A stretch of DNA of 64,000 bases, from the NCBI RefSeq assembly GCF_000025345.1, contig NC_013757.1, forward strand, positions 744,001 through 808,000. Reading direction: 5' to 3'. The stretch comes from Geodermatophilus obscurus DSM 43160. GTDB lineage: Bacteria > Actinomycetota > Actinomycetes > Mycobacteriales > Geodermatophilaceae. Position 1 is the first letter of the stretch, and each line of letters opens with the position of its first letter. Both the position numbers and the translations under genes were made by a program. Below are positions 9,217 to 17,055 of this stretch, in pieces. The notes under the pieces are model-generated. The model did no database searches. It was not told the origin of the DNA and saw only the letters and a list, made by a program, of their open reading frames with translations.

Positions 9217-9552
9217 GTGCGTGATCCGGCCCGCCCCCTCGTCGTCGAGGCGGAGCTGTCCGGCGCGCCGCCGGGGCGCACGGTTCGCCTCATCCTCGAT
9301 CTGGGCTCCGCCACCGCCGAGGCCGCCGCGGTCAGCCGCGACCTGGCCGGGGGCGTGCTGACCCAGGTCGAGGCGATGCTGGCCGATCCGGCCACCGACC
9401 TGTCCGCCGAGGCGCGCGCTGCGCTGGCCGCACTGGCCGACGCGCTGGCCGAGCAGATCAGCGGTGGGGCCACCGTCACCGAGCTGGACACGCCGCTGGC
9501 GCGCGCCTGGCGCGCATCCCGCCGGGCGCGGCCGATGAGGAATCCCGGATGA
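9217..9552 (+). CDS. small Ala-rich hypothetical protein
   Basis: A 111-residue protein from a GTG at 9217 preceded by GAGG 10 bp upstream. A beta-like N-terminus (PLVVEAELSGAPPGRTVRLI) is followed by an Ala/Asp/Glu-rich helical region (residues ~36-85) and a basic tail. Its stop overlaps the ATG of the next gene (ATGA at 9549-9552), so the pair is translated together. No known family is recognised. Confidence 0.6.
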   Translation: MRDPARPLVVEAELSGAPPGRTVRLILDLGSATAEAAAVSRDLAGGVLTQVEAMLADPATDLSAEARAALAALADALAEQISGGATVTELDTPLARAWRASRRARPMRNPG

Positions 9553-9800
9553 GTCGCGACCGGAGTGGCTGGACCGTCGGCGCCGACCGCCTGGCGCCGC
9601 GGAAGTGGTCCGGCGAGGTCGTCCAGATGCCGTCGGGTCGGCTGCATGCGGTCAGCGACCCCGGCCTGATCGCCGGCCGGGCCCTGTGCCTGGCAGAGGT
9701 GACCCTGCTCGACCCACGCGACTGGCGCTGGCCCGACGACGGCGACGAGGAATGGCCGCTGTGCTGGACCTGCCTCGCACTGACCCACGTCGGCTGCTGA
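9549..9800 (+). CDS. small cysteine-containing hypothetical protein
   Basis: 83 residues, translationally coupled to the gene above by a 4-base overlap. The C-terminus reads WPLCWTCLALTHVGC; the C-x2-C...H..C set could bind a metal. The body has a beta-rich pattern (KWSGEVVQMPSGRLHAVSD). Function unknown; coupling suggests it works with its upstream partner. Confidence 0.55.
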   Translation: MSRDRSGWTVGADRLAPRKWSGEVVQMPSGRLHAVSDPGLIAGRALCLAEVTLLDPRDWRWPDDGDEEWPLCWTCLALTHVGC

Positions 9801-10080
9801 CCGCGGCCGGAACGACCAGGGGGAGTGCGTCCGGACCAACGGAGACGACACGTCTGACCCCTAGGCCGGACCGTGCAGGATTCGACCGCACGAGCAGGCA
9901 GCGGTCCCTGATCACCATGGCCACGGCACCGCGCGGCGGCCGGACCCGGGACGGGGCGAGACCGGGGAGCGGGTGAGGCCCTGCCGTTGATGCACTGACT
10001 GTCCGGGGTGGCGGCGATCCCCGCCGTCTCCGCTTCCGGGGCGAGCCCGCGCGACGGGACGCCACGAGGGGACCAGGCGC

Positions 10081-10251
10081 ATGACGACGAACTGGTATCG
10101 GCGTCCCGACCGGGCCGCGGCGGTGCCGGCGCCCCTCTGCCGGCTGCAGAGGGCCAAGCGGGGGTCGACGCGGGAGCCGCACGAGCGTCGCGGTGGTCGC
10201 GGGTTGACGCTGGACGAGGCCACGTCGTTGTCGGCCAGGGTGGCGGCGTGA
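10081..10251 (+). CDS. 56-residue basic protein
   Basis: The ATG at 10081 lies behind AGGGGA. The product is short, basic and Arg-rich (TTNWYRRPDRAAAVPAPLCR), ends LTLDEATSLSARVAA, and has no known domain. The stop overlaps the GTG of the next frame (GTGA at 10248-10251), which supports both as real genes. Confidence 0.45.
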   Translation: MTTNWYRRPDRAAAVPAPLCRLQRAKRGSTREPHERRGGRGLTLDEATSLSARVAA

Positions 10252-10460
10252 CCCCGCGGGCGTGCCGGTGCGGTCACTGGCCCAGGGCCCATCGGCACCT
10301 GCTCGACGCCGAGGGGTGTGGGCGCTGCCCGTGCCGGGCGTTCCGTCCGCCGCGGGTGGTGACGCACCGGGACTGTGCGCGCCTTGGTCGCGGCCGTGGT
10401 GTTGCTGGGGCTGGCCGCCGCGACGGCGCTGCTTACGACCCGCGGAAGGGGCGAGGGTGA
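10248..10460 (+). CDS. small zinc-ribbon-like protein
   Basis: 70 residues with the pattern C-x-C-G-H-W...H...G-C-x2-C-x-C...F...H-x2-C. This resembles short actinobacterial proteins with a CxCGH...CxxCxC arrangement that probably hold one zinc ion. It is coupled to the upstream small gene. A competing +1 frame starting at 10375 encodes a hydrophobic helix (LVAAVVLLGLAAATALL), so the true end of this gene is uncertain. It may be one of a pair of overlapping small proteins. Confidence 0.45.
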   Translation: MTPRACRCGHWPRAHRHLLDAEGCGRCPCRAFRPPRVVTHRDCARLGRGRGVAGAGRRDGAAYDPRKGRG

Positions 10461-10476
10461 GACGGGGCATTGCGGT

Positions 10477-11091
10477 TCAGCCCTCGATCGAGAAGGTCGC
10501 GAGCGGCTCCCCGACAGGCGACCGGTAGTCGAGCCGCAGCTCACCCTCCGGGGCGTCGAAAGCCACTTCTCCGCGCGTCTGTCGACCGGGCTGGAGCTGA
10601 GCGGAGTCGATCTGTGAGGCGAGAGCGGTGATGTCCGCCGGGTAGGTGGTGCCGTCCTCCGATTGCACGACCCAGAACAAGGGGTCCCCGCTGACGGTGC
10701 CGTCGGCCGCCTCAACGGTCACGTCCGCGACGAGGTAGGAGCCGTTCTCCGGGGACGTGCCGGTCGGCGACTCCGGCGAAGTCATGCGCCGCACGGAGTT
10801 CAGCGTGACTGTTCCGCCCGAGCCGAAGCCGGACCAGCTCGCGGTCTCACCGATGCCCGGCCGCTCGGTCTCTCCCGTCGCGTCGGCGGGCTGCTCGATG
10901 GGAGCGTCGGCGGGCTGCTCGGCGTTCGGCTTGATCGGGCCGACCTCGGTCTCTCCGCCGGAGCCGCCGGTCGCGGAGCCGATGATCACGATGAGTCCGA
11001 CCACGATGAGTCCGACGACGCCGACGAGCCACATCCACCAGCGCGTGTAGAGGGGCTTCTTCGTCTTCGCGGCAGGGGCATAGTGACTCAT
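10477..11091 (-). CDS. membrane-anchored DUF4352-like protein
   Basis: 204 residues from the ATG at 11091, which has GAGGAG 8 bp upstream. After a Lys-rich cytoplasmic start comes a helix (WMWLVGVVGLIVVGLIVIIG), an acidic Gln/Pro linker, and an Ig-like beta domain (residues ~95-204). That domain has the sequence pattern of DUF4352 (V-T-L-N-S-V...G-S-Y-L-V-A-D-V-T-V-E...). Proteins of this type are lipoproteins or anchored secreted proteins of unknown function. Confidence 0.7.
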   Translation of the reverse strand: MSHYAPAAKTKKPLYTRWWMWLVGVVGLIVVGLIVIIGSATGGSGGETEVGPIKPNAEQPADAPIEQPADATGETERPGIGETASWSGFGSGGTVTLNSVRRMTSPESPTGTSPENGSYLVADVTVEAADGTVSGDPLFWVVQSEDGTTYPADITALASQIDSAQLQPGRQTRGEVAFDAPEGELRLDYRSPVGEPLATFSIEG

Positions 11092-11319
11092 TGCGGTCTC
11101 CTCGTGCGTAGGACAGGGAGCCGAAGTCCTCACCGTCGGTTGAGCCCCGGCGGTGGGGGCGTCCCTCGGGATGAGGGCACCGGGAGACCGTATAGGCCCA
11201 CGGGGGCAATCAGGTGTTGCCGCAGGCCCATCCGATACCGAGGAGTCGCGTACACGCAGCGACGCCCCCGACCTCCGCGACGGGGAGATCGGGGCCGTCG
11301 TTGTGCGGATCCGCCGGGG

Positions 11320-11583
11320 TCAGGGGCGGGACCCGCACCGAGGCCGCGGCACCCTCCCAACAGCTTCGCGGCCGTGCTGGGCGGCGGTGGCGGCCATGGT
11401 CAAGCGGGCCTCACCCGTGAGTGAACCGGAGCCGGACGGGGCGTCCTCCAGGTACTGGAGGTAATCGCGAGCGTCCGCCTGGACGGTGTCCGGGGCGTCG
11501 TCGTGGTTCGCGATGCGGCGGAGCAGGTCGAGCAGCTCGTCGGAAGGTCGTGGGAGAGGCCCGTAGGTGCTGTCATGGGTCAC
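11320..11583 (-). CDS. small hypothetical protein
   Basis: 87 residues from a GTG at 11583. The N-terminal half is helical and acidic (SDELLDLLRRIANHDDAPDT, then DARDYLQYLED), the C-terminal half is low-complexity and basic. No known family. The helical half has good coding character; the end of the gene is less convincing. Confidence 0.5.
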   Translation of the reverse strand: MTHDSTYGPLPRPSDELLDLLRRIANHDDAPDTVQADARDYLQYLEDAPSGSGSLTGEARLTMAATAAQHGREAVGRVPRPRCGSRP

Positions 11584-11683
11584 GCACGCATTGTCACCGA
11601 GGGCGGTGCCGACCGCGACGGCGGGGGCTCATTGGGAGGCCGACGCCTTTGGGTCTGTCCGCACGCCGAGCTACCGTGCGCCC

Positions 11684-11922
11684 GTGCTGCGACTAGAGGA
11701 TGAGCTACGCCGCGTCCGGGTCCGTCGTGACCCACCGGTCGAGGTCATCATCCCCGGCCGCTGGACGACGAGGAGTGGCCCGGTCTCCTGCATGGCTGCG
11801 CGAGCGACGTCACCGACGATCGCGGCCTTCGGGGTTTGCTGACCTACCGGCGCAAGCACGCGCCCGGCTTCTCGACCGGAGTCGTGTCCTGGGCATCCGC
11901 GGAGGAGCTCCCTCAGCGGTGA
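11684..11922 (+). pseudogene. small hypothetical gene with a -1 frameshift
   Basis: The first part, from the GTG at 11684, reads LRLEDELRRVRVRRDPPVEV and on to I-I-P-G-R. The continuation lies one frame back: PLDDEEWPGLLHGCASDVTD, TYRRKHAPGFSTGVVSWASA, stop at 11922. The joined product (~79 residues) reads as one coherent protein, so a one-base change near 11760 has broken the gene, or the assembly has an error there. Confidence 0.45.
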
Positions 11923-12285
11923 CCCGGGCACCGTGCGACCAGTGAGCCTTCGTCAATAGCGAAATGGACTGGTCGACACGCCGATGACGGTGGAAGTGAC
12001 ATGCAGAGACGGCCGTTCAGGCGGTGCTGCACAGGCAGGTCTAGCCTCGGGAGCAGGGCGCGGCTGTTGTGGCCATGTTCACTGCGGATTCACTGTGCCC
12101 GGCGGCCTCTGCCGCTAGCGCCTGGCATGGTGGTGGTGGGCCTTCGGGTCGGACTACAGCTGATGCCGGCTGCGCCGGCGTCGGCCGGGTCTCCGCAAGG
12201 GCGCGGGGTCGGATAGCGACCGCGGGTGGCTGATCCCTCAACGCCGCCCGCCACATGACCGCCTACATGAGAGGCCATCCCAGCC
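11923..12285. other. 363 bp upstream of the collagen-like gene
   Basis: No gene is recognised. This stretch must hold the promoter of the collagen-like gene; I cannot point to convincing -35/-10 hexamers. GAGAGG sits 12 bp before the ATG at 12286 and may act as the ribosome-binding site. Confidence 0.4.
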
Positions 12286-13254
12286 ATGGCGCAGTCCAAC
12301 AGCACCAACAGCACCACACGCAGCAAGACCGTTGCGGTTCCCGTCGACGTCACCGTCGAGGAGGGTGACCGCGGTGTGAAGGGCCCGACCGGACCGGTCG
12401 GCCCGGCCGGCGAGCCCGGCGAGAAGGGTGCCAAGGGCCCGGTCGGCCCCGCCGGCGAGCAGGGCGAGAAGGGTGCCAAGGGCCCGGTCGGCCCCGCCGG
12501 CGAGCGCGGCGACAAGGGCGCCAAGGGCCCGATCGGCCCGGTCGGTCCCGTCGGTGAGCGCGGCGAGAAGGGCCCGATTGGCCTGCGTGGCGAGCAGGGT
12601 CCGCAGGGTGAGACCGGCCCGCAGGGCCAGCAGGGACCCGAGGGGGAGACCGGCCCGCAGGGCGAGCAGGGGCTGCCCGGCTCCACCGGTCGCCCCGGTG
12701 AGCAGGGGGAGCAGGGCCCGCAGGGCCTGCCCGGACTGCGCGGCGAGACCGGCCCGCGAGGCGTGGTCGGTGCCCCGGGTGAGCAGGGACCGCAGGGCCT
12801 GCGCGGCGCCCAGGGCCCGCGCGGTGTGATCGGCGAGACCGGCGAGCAGGGCGAGCAGGGCCTGCCCGGCGTGCAGGGCCTGCCCGGTGTGCAGGGCGAG
12901 CAGGGTGCTGCTGGTGTCCGCGGCCTGCAGGGCCCGCAGGGCGAGCAGGGCCCGGCCGGTCCGGCCGGCCCGGTGGGCCTGCCCGGCGTGCAGGGTCCGC
13001 AGGGCGCCTCTGGTCCGGCCTGGCTCTACCAGCCCAGCCCTGCCGAGCTGGCGTCCAAGGTCAAGCAGGCGGCGCTGGATGTCTCGCCGCGCACCGTGTT
13101 CGACCCGCGGGTGGGCGCCCGTTACCTCGGGACGCTGGCCTCGCGGCTGATTAAGCTGCAGGGTGGGCTGGTCCTGCGCGCCATCGTCGACACCGACGCC
13201 GCGGCCAACAACCAGGCCGGCGCCGACCTGTCCAACGTGCGCTCCATCGCCTGA
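12286..13254 (+). CDS. bacterial collagen-like protein
   Basis: 322 residues. A polar N-terminal segment (residues 1-26, ending VDVTVEE) precedes 73 uninterrupted Gly-X-Y triplets (residues 27-245). The Y positions are rich in Gln, Lys, Glu and Arg with many G-E-Q, G-P-Q and G-E-K units, suiting a triple helix stabilised by charge pairs rather than hydroxyproline. A C-terminal domain of ~77 residues ([20 protein letters not shown] ...) could be a trimerisation or attachment module. No signal peptide, transmembrane segment or sortase motif is visible, so export, if any, is by an unknown route. A strong terminator follows 17 bp downstream. The gene stands alone between decayed IS DNA. Confidence 0.9.
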   Translation: MAQSNSTNSTTRSKTVAVPVDVTVEEGDRGVKGPTGPVGPAGEPGEKGAKGPVGPAGEQGEKGAKGPVGPAGERGDKGAKGPIGPVGPVGERGEKGPIGLRGEQGPQGETGPQGQQGPEGETGPQGEQGLPGSTGRPGEQGEQGPQGLPGLRGETGPRGVVGAPGEQGPQGLRGAQGPRGVIGETGEQGEQGLPGVQGLPGVQGEQGAAGVRGLQGPQGEQGPAGPAGPVGLPGVQGPQGASGPAWLYQPSPAELASKVKQAALDVSPRTVFDPRVGARYLGTLASRLIKLQGGLVLRAIVDTDAAANNQAGADLSNVRSIA

Positions 13255-13270
13255 GTAGCGGAGCACCTCT

Positions 13271-13312
13271 GAAGGGCGCCTCGTCCCGCTTCGGCGGAAC
13301 GAGGCGCCCTTC
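13271..13312 (+). terminator. strong hairpin terminator after the collagen-like gene
   Basis: A perfect 14-bp stem (GAAGGGCGCCTCGT with its complement) is extended by 4 bp closed with a C(TTCG)G tetraloop. It lies 17 bp past the stop codon. Confidence 0.85.
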
Positions 13313-13354
13313 GCCGTCGGGCTGCCACCGCCTCGACGTAGCAGTCACAAGCAG

Positions 13355-13736
13355 GACGCCCGCACGACCGGGTCGCGAGCACGACACCACCGCCGCGCAC
13401 CCACGCCTGCCCCGGCTGCGCGAGTGGATCGACGCCCCACCACGCCGGGCTCGCCAACCTCGGCTACAGGGCGAACGCCGGCGTCTCACCACACCGATCA
13501 GGCACTCCGGCTGGCCACCGGCCAGCGCACCATCAACCTGCTGCACGCGGCCACCCGCGCCCCGGCCGAACGCGGCAACTCGCTGCTCAAGACCACCTTC
13601 AAGGCGCTGCGCCAGATCAGCCTCTGCACCTGGCGCATCGGCGCCATCACCGCCGCCGCCCTCGTGCTGCTGCACCACGTGCATGGCCGCGCGACATGAT
13701 CATCGCGCCAGCGACGCCGTTACTGGGAATGGCTCA
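13355..13736 (+). pseudogene. 3' end of an IS5-type element (transposase C-terminus plus right terminus)
   Basis: The frames here rebuild the last third of a DDE_Tnp_4 transposase: R-E-H-D-T-T near 13370, TTPIRHSGWPPA in a second frame, then APAERGNSLLKTTFKALRQI and WRIGAITAAALVLLHHVHG in frame with a stop near 13699. Past the stop the sequence ends CGTTACTGGGAATGGCTCA at 13736. The same coding tail and terminus occur inverted at 34337-34520, so this is a genuine IS end. The 5' part is missing. Confidence 0.7.
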
Positions 13737-13754
13737 CTATCCAGCAGCTGTGGG

Positions 13755-13975
13755 TCACCAATCCTGTTACAGATGTGGACCCCAAGGCCGTGCGCGCGTG
13801 GGCTGCTGCCAAGGGGTACGAGGTCAGCAACCGCGGGCGTATCCCTGCCGCAGTGGTCGAGGCCTACCAAGCTGCTGGAACTGACCCGTTCCGGGAGATC
13901 ATGCCTAAGCACGATGCTGGGCGCTGTCCGTTCGGCTCGTCACCGTCACGATCTGCCAGCACGCGAAGCATCTGA
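13755..13975 (+). pseudogene. Lsr2 C-terminal DNA-binding domain, truncated by the IS end
   Basis: Starting just past the IS terminus, the frame reads DPKAVRAWAAAKGYEVSNRG then RIPAAVVEAYQAAG. This is the Lsr2 C-terminal domain, including the R-G-R AT-hook-like tripeptide that enters the minor groove of AT-rich DNA. The N-terminal oligomerisation domain is missing and a non-homologous tail follows. It is nearly identical in layout to the intact Lsr2 at 22869-23198. The fragment probably marks where an IS destroyed a second lsr2 copy. Confidence 0.75.
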
Positions 13976-14384
13976 AGCTGGGGGCACCGGCTCCGATCTC
14001 AGTGTTGTGCTTCTTGCAGACGTGGATGCTGTCCTCACCACATCCGCATCTGGTGGTCGCGGTGTGGCGCCCGAGGTTGCGGCAGCTGTGGATCTGGCAG
14101 CGCGGTCTGGTGTTGGCCTGCTGGACCCGTGCCTTCGTCCAGTCCGGGACAGAGAGGATCTGGGTCACCACACTGCGAAGGCCTCCACAGCCTGGGCAGT
14201 CCTGCATGTCCTGCGACTGAGGGCCATCGGTAGTGCTGGTCAGGTCGCCTCGGTGGCTGGCACAGCGCGGGTGTTGCTTTTCGCCGCAACCGCAGGTCAC
14301 GCGGGCGTTCCAGACAGCCGGCTCATCGCACCGGCTGCACCTGACGGTCTTCAGGGCCATGGGGCAGTGTGCGGGCGGGGTCAT
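13905..14384 (-). CDS. cysteine-rich, probably zinc-binding protein
   Basis: 159 residues from the ATG at 14384 (an internal ATG at 14360 is the other candidate). There are at least four Cys/His clusters: C-S-R-C-D, C-G-C-G-E-K-Q-H-P-R-C-A-S-H, C-P-G-C-G-G, then C-G-C-G-E-D-S-I-H-V-C-K-K-H and C-F-A-C. The C-x-C-G-E...H-x2-C-x2-H unit occurs twice, about 75 residues apart, implying an internal duplication. This suggests a multi-zinc fold for nucleic-acid or protein binding. It is divergent from the membrane protein gene at 14412. Function unknown. Confidence 0.6.
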   Translation of the reverse strand: MTPPAHCPMALKTVRCSRCDEPAVWNARVTCGCGEKQHPRCASHRGDLTSTTDGPQSQDMQDCPGCGGLRSVVTQILSVPDWTKARVQQANTRPRCQIHSCRNLGRHTATTRCGCGEDSIHVCKKHNTEIGAGAPSFRCFACWQIVTVTSRTDSAQHRA

Positions 14385-14411
14385 CCGGGGGTCCAGCGGT
14401 GGCACCCGTTG

Positions 14412-15068
14412 ATGCCCAGCCGCCGCCGCTACCCTCCGTCCGTGGCTACTGCAAGCAATGGGGTGCCGACTGTCGAGGAGCGGGAAGGTGCCAAAAACCG
14501 GCGTCTGAACCTCCTGAGCACCCTTGCTGCGACGTTGATTGGCGCCGTCATAGGCAGCCTTGGCGGGGCCTATCTCGGAGTGACGGTAGGAGCTGACAGG
14601 GACGATGATCGGTCCAACCGTGAATTTCTGCGGACGCAACGCATCGCCCTATATGGCGAGTACTTGGCTGCCGTAGACCAGTCTCAAGCCCTGATGGACC
14701 CGTTCATACCTTCCTCATGGGAATTAGGCCCCACGAGTCTGCTGAGCGAACTACCCGTTCCAAGCGAGGAACAGCGCCGGGACATTCGAGAGTCCATTGG
14801 AGACGTAAACACCCTGAGGGGACGAATCCAGGTGATCGCCGGCACAAAAGTGATTCTGTTGGCCACCAGTTTGCTGTCCGACCTGCAGAGTGCCGAATAT
14901 ACCGTTCTCCATATCGTCTACTGCCACGACGACGGGAGCGATCCCGCCCGCTGCACGTCAGACCAGGTAGCGGAACGCGGCCCGTATCATTGGTCAGCGG
15001 GCGACTTCGTCGGCGACCGCACGGAGTATCTAATACTGGTGCAAGACGAATTGGACGTAGAGGACTGA
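14412..15068 (+). CDS. single-pass membrane protein with extracytoplasmic domain
   Basis: 218 residues from the ATG at 14412, or 208 from the GTG at 14442. A basic segment (KNRRLNLLS) precedes one helix (TLAATLIGAVIGSLGGAYLG). A mostly helical domain follows, starting NREFLRTQRIALYGEYLAAV, with two cysteines (C-H-D-D...R-C-T-S). The NREFLRxQR...YxE(Y/F) start after a membrane helix is common in small actinobacterial membrane proteins of unknown role. The base composition is lower in GC than its neighbours, consistent with acquired DNA. Confidence 0.65.
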   Translation: MPSRRRYPPSVATASNGVPTVEEREGAKNRRLNLLSTLAATLIGAVIGSLGGAYLGVTVGADRDDDRSNREFLRTQRIALYGEYLAAVDQSQALMDPFIPSSWELGPTSLLSELPVPSEEQRRDIRESIGDVNTLRGRIQVIAGTKVILLATSLLSDLQSAEYTVLHIVYCHDDGSDPARCTSDQVAERGPYHWSAGDFVGDRTEYLILVQDELDVED

Positions 15069-15189
15069 CGAGCTTGGTTCTTAAGTGATTCATAGCCACA
15101 GGACTAAAGCGCTGAGAGCCGTGGTGACAGTGCACACTAAGACGCCTGCGTAGTAGGAGGGGCGACGTGCTAGAAGGGTTTGCGGCGGG

Positions 15190-15411
15190 TTATGAGTCGG
15201 CCTTGTAGCGGTACCTGACTTCGCCAGTCAGTGCATCAGGCGCTTGCTCCATCCACTCTGGAACCGAGCCCTTGTCGATGATCACCTTCCCCGCTAGGTC
15301 CAGTTGGCGAGCGATGTCTCGGGCGCGCTTTTGATGACCGAAACCGAGCTTATCGGTTTGGATCAACAGCTCCCGAATTAAGCGGACCACTTCCGGGTCT
15401 ATGTCGCTCAC
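15190..15411 (-). CDS. small hypothetical protein, last gene of a coupled operon
   Basis: 73 residues. The start overlaps the stop of the gene upstream (ATGA at 15408-15411). It is helical and charged (DPEVVRLIRELLIQTDKLGF). It resembles the small accessory proteins of actinophages in size and context only; no domain recognised. Confidence 0.55.
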   Translation of the reverse strand: MSDIDPEVVRLIRELLIQTDKLGFGHQKRARDIARQLDLAGKVIIDKGSVPEWMEQAPDALTGEVRYRYKADS

Positions 15412-15878
15412 GAACCTGCCTCCAGCGCCAGTAGGGACGGCATCGAGCCGGTGGCGTACACCTCCGCGATCTGCGGTCGAGCCCAGGCACCGAAGGTTGA
15501 GCCGTCTGGCAACACGATGTGCGCCATGAACTCGTCCTCATACGTGGTGATGCCGGCCTCTACCGCTTCGAGCTTCGCCTTGATCGCCAGAGCCAGAGCG
15601 CGCCAACGCTGGCGGCAGGCCTGCTCCCAGGCCTTGTAGGCGTCGGCCTCAGTGCGTACCAGGCCCTTTCCGGGGGTGTGGGTGTACGCCCGGTCGTTCT
15701 TGTCGGGCAGGGGCAGCACGAAGCGGATGTGGCGATCCTGGGTCACGAACTGGACGACGGCGCGGCCCGCTTCCCACCCATAGCCGAAGGACTCGGCGCC
15801 ATACCGCTGGAGGGTGCGTTCGATCTCGCCGCGGCTGTTCTCGACGCTGACGCTGGTGTTCTCTGCGTACCGGCTCAT
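15408..15878 (-). CDS. phage-type hypothetical protein
   Basis: 156 residues from the ATG at 15878, which overlaps the preceding stop (ATGA). It reads SVENSRGEIERTLQRYGAES, then RAVVQFVTQDRHIRFVLPLP, and continues with a Trp/Arg-rich helix (KAWEQACRQRWRALALAIKA). This combination is common in proteins encoded by actinophages and integrated elements, often named only as hypothetical. Fourth of five coupled genes. Confidence 0.65.
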   Translation of the reverse strand: MSRYAENTSVSVENSRGEIERTLQRYGAESFGYGWEAGRAVVQFVTQDRHIRFVLPLPDKNDRAYTHTPGKGLVRTEADAYKAWEQACRQRWRALALAIKAKLEAVEAGITTYEDEFMAHIVLPDGSTFGAWARPQIAEVYATGSMPSLLALEAGS

Positions 15879-16405
15879 GCGTGGGCCCTCTCGTAGGCCC
15901 CAACGGCCTCTCGCGGCAGCCGGCCCTTGACCGGCACAGGGATGCTCCGGTCCACACACCAGGCGCGCATGTCCGCGACGCTGGCCTTCGGTGCAGGTGC
16001 CTCAGCAGGCCTGCCCTTGAGCTTGGCCTTCGCCTCACGTAGCTGCCGCTCCAACTGGGCGACCTCGGCGTGCAGTGCTGCCTTGCCCCGCTCCTCCCGC
16101 TCGACCTCAACGAAGCGCTGAACAGCGTCACGAGCTCGCTCGGCCGCACGCTGCACGGTCTTCACTGGTGACTCCAGGCCCTGGCTGATGAGGGCCTCCA
16201 GCGAGGTCGCGGCCACGGCGGGTTGTCGAACTGGGTCGCCACCGACCTTGCGGAAGATGAGCGCTGAGAAGAGGTTGCTGGCTCCTGGCCGGTTGATGCG
16301 GATCCGCTGGCCGAGTACCTCCGTGACGGTGAACTGCTCGCCAGCCTTCAGGATCGGGCCGTTGTCCCGGACCTCTGCGATGTCGCCAACCTTGAAGTCG
16401 GTCAC
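15875..16405 (-). CDS. coiled-coil protein with Lsr2-like C-terminal domain
   Basis: 176 residues from the GTG at 16405, which sits in a GTGA overlap with the 34-residue gene upstream. The N-terminus is an SH3-like beta module (DFKVGDIAEVRDNGPILKAG ... FTVTEVLGQRIRIN). The middle is a long coiled coil (residues ~85-135, ERGKAALHAEVAQLERQLRE). The last 33 residues (VADMRAWCVDRSIPVPVKGR, then LPREAVGAYERAHA) match the Lsr2 DNA-binding fold, with K-G-R in place of R-G-R. It may compete with or mimic the host silencer. Middle gene of the five-gene operon. Confidence 0.65.
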   Translation of the reverse strand: MTDFKVGDIAEVRDNGPILKAGEQFTVTEVLGQRIRINRPGASNLFSALIFRKVGGDPVRQPAVAATSLEALISQGLESPVKTVQRAAERARDAVQRFVEVEREERGKAALHAEVAQLERQLREAKAKLKGRPAEAPAPKASVADMRAWCVDRSIPVPVKGRLPREAVGAYERAHA

Positions 16406-16506
16406 TTGGCACCGTCCTTGGGTGCCGTCCACTGCTTCCAAGGGATGAAGCCGAAGGCCTTGCAGTGGGCTAGCCAGAGGCGTCGAAGTTCTACACGCCG
16501 GCTCAT
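16402..16506 (-). CDS. 34-residue protein inside the coupled operon
   Basis: ATG at 16506 with AAGGAG 6-7 bp upstream. It overlaps the stop of the upstream gene (ATGA) and its own stop overlaps the next start (GTGA). The product reads SRRVELRRLWLAHCKAFGFI then PWKQWTAPKDGAK. Overlaps on both sides and the good ribosome-binding site make it convincing despite its length. Function unknown. Confidence 0.6.
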   Translation of the reverse strand: MSRRVELRRLWLAHCKAFGFIPWKQWTAPKDGAK

Positions 16507-16760
16507 GGCCGCTCCTTGAGCTGAGTCAGGTTCTTCACGCTGAGGAGTTCTGCCTCATCGGCGGACAGCAGGAGCTTCCACTCGCCGTTGATATCGCCGT
16601 GGAACTGAACGATCGATCGCTTGTCGGCGTTGGGATTCCCGTAGCTCAAGATGCGGTTCATGTTGTTCGGCCATGACACTTGGTGTGCCTTGAATCGGTC
16701 GATGTGTCCGGTCTTCCAGATCACCTCGTACTCGTCGGGTTCGCCCCGCTCGAAAGCCAT
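16503..16760 (-). CDS. small phage-type protein, first gene of the coupled operon
   Basis: 85 residues from the ATG at 16760, preceded by GGAAGGAAAG. A beta-rich protein: YEVIWKTGHIDRFKAHQVSW, then RSIVQFHGDINGEWKLLLSA. Such small beta-rich products occur in actinophage early regions. It leads an operon in which every downstream gene starts inside the stop of the previous one. A palindromic operator-like motif lies 69 bp upstream. Confidence 0.6.
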   Translation of the reverse strand: MAFERGEPDEYEVIWKTGHIDRFKAHQVSWPNNMNRILSYGNPNADKRSIVQFHGDINGEWKLLLSADEAELLSVKNLTQLKERP

Positions 16761-16828
16761 CTTTCAGCGCTTTCCTTCCTCTGTTTAGTTATGCCCGCCA
16801 ACCTAGTGGCAGGGTGTGTCAGTACAAA

Positions 16829-16840
16829 TAGGTCATTTGG
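16829..16840 (-). promoter_or_regulatory. operator-like motif, copy 1
   Basis: TAGGTCATTTGG, 69 bp upstream of the five-gene operon. It is shared with 18524-18538 and 22813-22826 in the same orientation relative to the minus-strand gene that follows. Confidence 0.45.
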
Positions 16841-17055
16841 CTCATCTTGGGTTGCAACTAGACGCCAGTAGTGATCCCAAGTCGCAAATATTGATTCGCA
16901 GACAGTGCAAGGGTCATCGCGGTCGTGTCTCGGCGCGGGCGATTCCTCGCCCGGCTAGCTGCCACTTCAGCGCCGCAGGACGGCGTCAGCCGCCAATCCG
17001 TGGAGAAGGATCTCTACACGGCATCGTGGGGCCCTGATGGACACGACCGCCATGA

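Noticed and set aside
12361-13030. CRISPR-like or satellite repeat
   Set aside because: The short periodicity is codon repetition of Gly-X-Y triplets in an open frame, not spaced direct repeats with unique spacers.
12238-13266. Minus-strand frame opposite the collagen-like gene
   Set aside because: Repetitive Leu/Ala/Arg pattern is the mirror of Gly-X-Y codons; no start signal and no homology.
16900-17040. Short frame reading GVSRQSVEKDLYTASWGP, HTH-like
   Set aside because: Too short, no start or ribosome-binding site, and it runs into the end of the deacetylase gene; possibly a fragment but not supportable.
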